From positions 1-9,763 of the forward strand of contig CASEGD010000133.1 in assembly GCA_949287345.1 (NCBI GenBank): DNA of 9,763 bases. The letters run 5' to 3'. The DNA is from an uncultured Phascolarctobacterium sp. Its GTDB lineage: Bacteria; Bacillota; Negativicutes; Acidaminococcales; Acidaminococcaceae. Under the pieces are notes generated by a model, which saw only the letters and a list, made by a program, of their open reading frames with translations, searched no databases and was not told where the DNA came from. The stretch's first letter is position 1; each line of letters opens with the position of its first letter. The position numbers and the translations under genes are program-made. Shown here in pieces: positions 7,828-9,763 of the stretch.

Positions 7828-8354
7828 ATGAAAAAAATACATCAGGAGAATCTTGATGAAAAATTTGTCAGCCGCAAGCAGGGCTTTGACGGCAGGCTTT
7901 TAAAGGTAATGGTTGATACCGTAACGCTGCCCAACGGCAGGGAAACGACGCGCGAGATAATTGCCCAGGCAGCATTATTTTTGTTAAGCAGTACCGCTAT
8001 GCTGTCGGCAGCGTGCTGTATGAGCTGCCCGCAGGTAAGCTGGATAAACCGGACGAAGACCCGCTGGACTGCGCTAAACGCGAACTGTCGGAGGAAACAG
8101 GCTACACCGCCAAAAACTGGCAGAAGCTGACGAGCATTGTTACCACGCCGGGCTTTACCGATGAAGTAATCCATCTTTATGCGGCAACCGGACTGGAAAA
8201 ATTTAACCAGCATACCGACGAAGACGAATTTATCGACATTGCGGCGCTGAAACCGGCAGAGGTGCGCGCCATGCTGCAAAATGAAGAAATTTTTGACGCC
8301 AAGACTTTAAGCGCGCTGTGCATGATGCTGCTGCAAAACCCGCAGTTTATTTAA
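7828..8354 (+). pseudogene. Nudix hydrolase, ADP-ribose pyrophosphatase (NudF-like), frame broken by an apparent deletion
   Basis: Family members cleave ADP-ribose to AMP and ribose 5-phosphate. The ATG at 7828 follows AGGG at 7817-7820 and starts 4 nt after recN. Frame 1 gives residues 1-46 of a typical ADPRase N-terminus (FVSRKQGFDGRLLKVMVD, LPNGRETTREIIA). After 7965 homology stops and the frame ends as junk at 8130 (100 aa). Homology resumes two bases on, in another frame, from GGC at 7968: GSIIFVKQYRYAVGSVLYEL, then the Nudix box GKLDKPDEDPLDCAKREL plus SEETGY, TTPGFTDEVIHLY, DEDEFIDI and IFDAKTL, ending at 8354. Missing at the join is the strand that reads HPGAVAVL in B. subtilis NudF, about 13 residues. 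Both pieces plus that gap give about 187 aa, the NudF size (185). The Nudix box has six rather than five residues between its Gly and Glu, a spacing also found in some ADPRases. Confidence 0.85.
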
Positions 8355-8384
8355 CGCGTCACAGATATTTCGCTTTTAAGGTTC

Positions 8385-8413
8385 TTGACAAATCTTTGCC
8401 AATGGTAGATACT
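8385..8413 (+). promoter_or_regulatory. Sigma-A-type promoter of the riboflavin operon
   Basis: A perfect -35 box TTGACA (8385-8390), a 17-nt spacer, and a 4/6 -10 box GATACT (8408-8413). Transcription would begin near 8420, some 15 nt before the FMN aptamer, a normal leader geometry. It lies 30 nt after the Nudix stop, in the only real intergenic region of the window. I see no intrinsic terminator for the upstream operon between 8355 and 8384. Confidence 0.75.
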
Positions 8414-8434
8414 TATGGTAGTAATTTAATAATA

Positions 8435-8540
8435 GCCTTTGGGGTAGGGTGAAATTCCCGACCGGCGGTGACAGTCCGCGAGCGCAAGCACGAACCGGTG
8501 CAATTCCGGTACCGACAGTAGAGTCTGGATGAGAAAAGGC
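8435..8540 (+). promoter_or_regulatory. FMN riboswitch (RFN element)
   Basis: Ligand-binding RNA that senses flavin mononucleotide and controls riboflavin synthesis genes. The conserved blocks are all present in order: GGGTGAAATTCCCGACCGGC (8447-8466), GGTGACAGTCCGCGAGC, a minimal variable arm closed by a GCAA loop, GAACCGGTGCAATTCCGGTA (8502-8511 and following), CCGACAGTAGAGTCTGGATG, and GAGAAAAGGC. The closing stem P1 pairs GCCTTT (8435-8440) with AAAGGC (8535-8540). Hairpins GGG/CCC and ACCGG/CCGGT fit the known six-arm junction. It is followed by an intrinsic terminator and then ribD, so the likely mode is transcription termination when FMN is bound. Confidence 0.96.
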
Positions 8541-8554
8541 AAACTATGTTTTTA

Positions 8555-8592
8555 ACAGCTGAAACCCCGGAGGTTTTGGCTGTTTTTGTTTT
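8555..8592 (+). terminator. Intrinsic terminator, expression platform of the FMN riboswitch
   Basis: Stem ACAGCTGAAACC (8555-8566) pairs with GGTTTTGGCTGT (8572-8583), 12 bp including two G-U pairs, around a 5-nt loop CCGGA, followed by a U-rich tract at 8583-8592 with one G. It sits 14 nt after the aptamer and 15 nt before ribD. I could not identify a convincing competing antiterminator by eye. The ribD ribosome site (AGAAGG, 8595-8600) lies outside the hairpin, which argues for control of transcription rather than of translation. Confidence 0.85.
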
Positions 8593-8607
8593 AAAGAAGG
8601 TGTGTAA

Positions 8608-9702
8608 ATGGATGATATAAAATTTATGCGGCGCGCGCTGGAGTTGGCGCAGATGGCGGAAGGCGATACAAGTCCGAATCCTATGGTGGGCGCGGTGATT
8701 GTTGACGGTGACGGCAACATCGTTGGCGAAGGCTACCACCACAAAGCAGGCCAGCCGCACGCGGAGATTAACGCTTTGGCAGCGGCAGGCGATAAGGCAA
8801 AAGGCGCGACGGTTTACGTTACGCTGGAGCCGTGTTCGCATTACGGCAGAACCGGCCCGTGCTGCGAGGCTCTGATTAAAGCAGGCGTTAAACGTGTGGT
8901 CAGCGCCGTAACAGACCCTAATCCGCTGGTGGCGGGGCGCGGTTTAAACCGCCTGCGCGAAGCGGGAATAGAAGTGACCGAACATGTTTGCGAGGAAGAA
9001 GCAAAAAAATTAAACGAAAAGTTTTTCTTCTGGATTACGCATAAGCGCCCGTTTGTTTCGCTTAAATACGCCATGACGCTGGACGGCAGGCTTGCCGCTG
9101 CTGGCGGTGATTCCAAATGGATTACAGGCACGGAAGCACGCACTTACGCGCATTACCTGCGCAAAACGCACGACGCCGTTCTGGTTGGCAAAAACACTGT
9201 GCTGCAAGACGACTGCGAACTGACGACGCGCATGGTGGAAGGTAAAAATCCTGTCCGCATTGTGTTGGACAGCAATGCCTCCATACTACTGAATGCCAAA
9301 ATTTTGAACGGCGAAGCGAAAACGATTGTAGCTGTAAGCGAAGCCGCGCTGCAGGATAAACTTAATGAGCTGCAAAAACTTACCAATGTTGAGGTTTTAA
9401 AATTGCTGCAGCGGAACGGTCATCTGGATTTACAGGCGCTGCTTGAAAAACTGGCTGCCATGGAAATTACCAGTGTTTTAGTAGAAGGTGGCAGCGAAGT
9501 GCACGGAGCGTTTATTGACGCCGGTCTGGCAGAAAGGGTTTATGCTTTTATCGCGCCGAAAATTATCGGCGGCAAAAACGCAACCGGCCCTGTGGGCGGC
9601 ATGGGCAGCACCGACATGGGCAAAGCCTTAAAACTACGCGATGTGGAATACAAACAGCTGGGCACGGACTTTTTAATTACCGGCAGAACGGAGCGTGACT
9701 GA
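8608..9702 (+). CDS. ribD: Bifunctional diaminohydroxyphosphoribosylaminopyrimidine deaminase / 5-amino-6-(5-phosphoribosylamino)uracil reductase
   Basis: Second and third steps of riboflavin synthesis: deamination of the pyrimidine made by GTP cyclohydrolase II, then NADPH-dependent reduction of the ribosyl side chain. The 364 aa match bacterial RibD/RibG (about 360-370). The N-terminal cytidine-deaminase-like domain (1-145) has zinc ligands His51 (HAEINAL, with catalytic Glu53), Cys76 and Cys85 in PCSHYGRTGPC (75-85), and PNPMVGAV (24-30). The C-terminal DHFR-like reductase domain (about 148-360) has KYAMTLDGRLA (153-163), SKWITGTEAR (169-178), DAVLVGKNTV, and LVEGGSEVHGAFI (291-303), then IAPKIIGG (315-322). 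The ATG at 8608 has AGAAGG at 8595-8600. It is under the FMN riboswitch and is followed one base later by ribE. Confidence 0.97.
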   Translation: MDDIKFMRRALELAQMAEGDTSPNPMVGAVIVDGDGNIVGEGYHHKAGQPHAEINALAAAGDKAKGATVYVTLEPCSHYGRTGPCCEALIKAGVKRVVSAVTDPNPLVAGRGLNRLREAGIEVTEHVCEEEAKKLNEKFFFWITHKRPFVSLKYAMTLDGRLAAAGGDSKWITGTEARTYAHYLRKTHDAVLVGKNTVLQDDCELTTRMVEGKNPVRIVLDSNASILLNAKILNGEAKTIVAVSEAALQDKLNELQKLTNVEVLKLLQRNGHLDLQALLEKLAAMEITSVLVEGGSEVHGAFIDAGLAERVYAFIAPKIIGGKNATGPVGGMGSTDMGKALKLRDVEYKQLGTDFLITGRTERD

Positions 9703-9703
9703 T

Positions 9704-9763
9704 ATGTTTACAGGGCTTGTGGCGGAACTGGGCACGGTTGTTGCCTTAAAACCGCTGAACCAG
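9704..9763 (+). CDS. ribE: Riboflavin synthase alpha subunit, partial (3' end missing)
   Basis: Only the first 20 codons are in the window: MFTGLVAELGTVVALKPLNQ. The MFTG(L/I)(V/I)xExG(T)V opening is the characteristic N-terminus of riboflavin synthase, which dismutates two 6,7-dimethyl-8-ribityllumazines to riboflavin; MFTG begins the first lumazine-binding barrel. The ATG lies 1 nt after the ribD stop, with GGAG at 9690-9693 as ribosome site. Position directly after ribD is the standard riboflavin operon order (ribD-ribE-ribBA-ribH). Frame stays open to the window edge. Confidence 0.93.
   Translation, partial: MFTGLVAELGTVVALKPLNQ

Noticed and set aside
7966..7990. Programmed frameshifting as an explanation for the Nudix gene
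   Set aside because: As in nadK, a frameshift would not restore the missing HPGAVAV-type strand, so sequence loss must be involved. The T-rich run at 7975-7985 lies inside the already resumed downstream frame.
8355..8384. Terminator for the upstream operon after the Nudix gene
   Set aside because: No inverted repeat followed by a T-run is visible in these 30 nt. Upstream transcripts may run on into the riboswitch leader, but that is not shown.
1..9763. Mobile elements, CRISPR arrays, tRNA/rRNA genes or a new defence-type system
   Set aside because: No transposase, integrase, terminal inverted repeats, regularly spaced repeats or cloverleaf-like sequences were recognised. Every substantial + strand frame is assigned to a housekeeping family.

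Overview
The window carries ten genes, all on the + strand, from a bacterium of Firmicutes type, most plausibly a non-spore-forming member of the Negativicutes (inference). The order xseA-xseB-ispA-dxs-tlyA-nadK-argR-recN is a well-known conserved block of Gram-positive (Clostridia/Bacilli-like) genomes. In sporulating relatives the block usually runs on into spoIVB and spo0A. Here recN is followed by a Nudix hydrolase gene and then a riboflavin operon.

Region 1 (about 1-8354) looks like one long operon with gaps of 0-12 nt, apart from 45 nt before dxs. It holds both exonuclease VII subunits (xseA, 5' end outside the window, and xseB), farnesyl diphosphate synthase (ispA) and DXP synthase (dxs) of the MEP isoprenoid route, a TlyA-type rRNA 2'-O-methyltransferase, NAD kinase, the arginine repressor ArgR, the DNA-repair SMC-like ATPase RecN, and an ADP-ribose pyrophosphatase-type Nudix gene. 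It mixes DNA repair, isoprenoid precursor supply, ribosome modification and cofactor metabolism, which is typical of this block.

Region 2 (about 8355-9763) begins a separate transcription unit: a sigma-A-like promoter, a well-conserved FMN riboswitch, an intrinsic terminator, then ribD and the first 20 codons of riboflavin synthase (ribE). FMN should switch this unit off by terminating transcription before ribD.

The unusual observation is that two genes, nadK and the Nudix gene, are each broken by what looks like a short internal deletion that also shifts the frame. By comparison with family members, about 35 nt are missing near the nadK start and about 37 nt in the N-terminal third of the Nudix gene. 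The other complete genes look intact. Since nadK is normally essential, an assembly or consensus error, or strain-level variation, is at least as likely as real inactivation. I see no mobile element, CRISPR array, tRNA or rRNA, and no convincing new multi-gene system.
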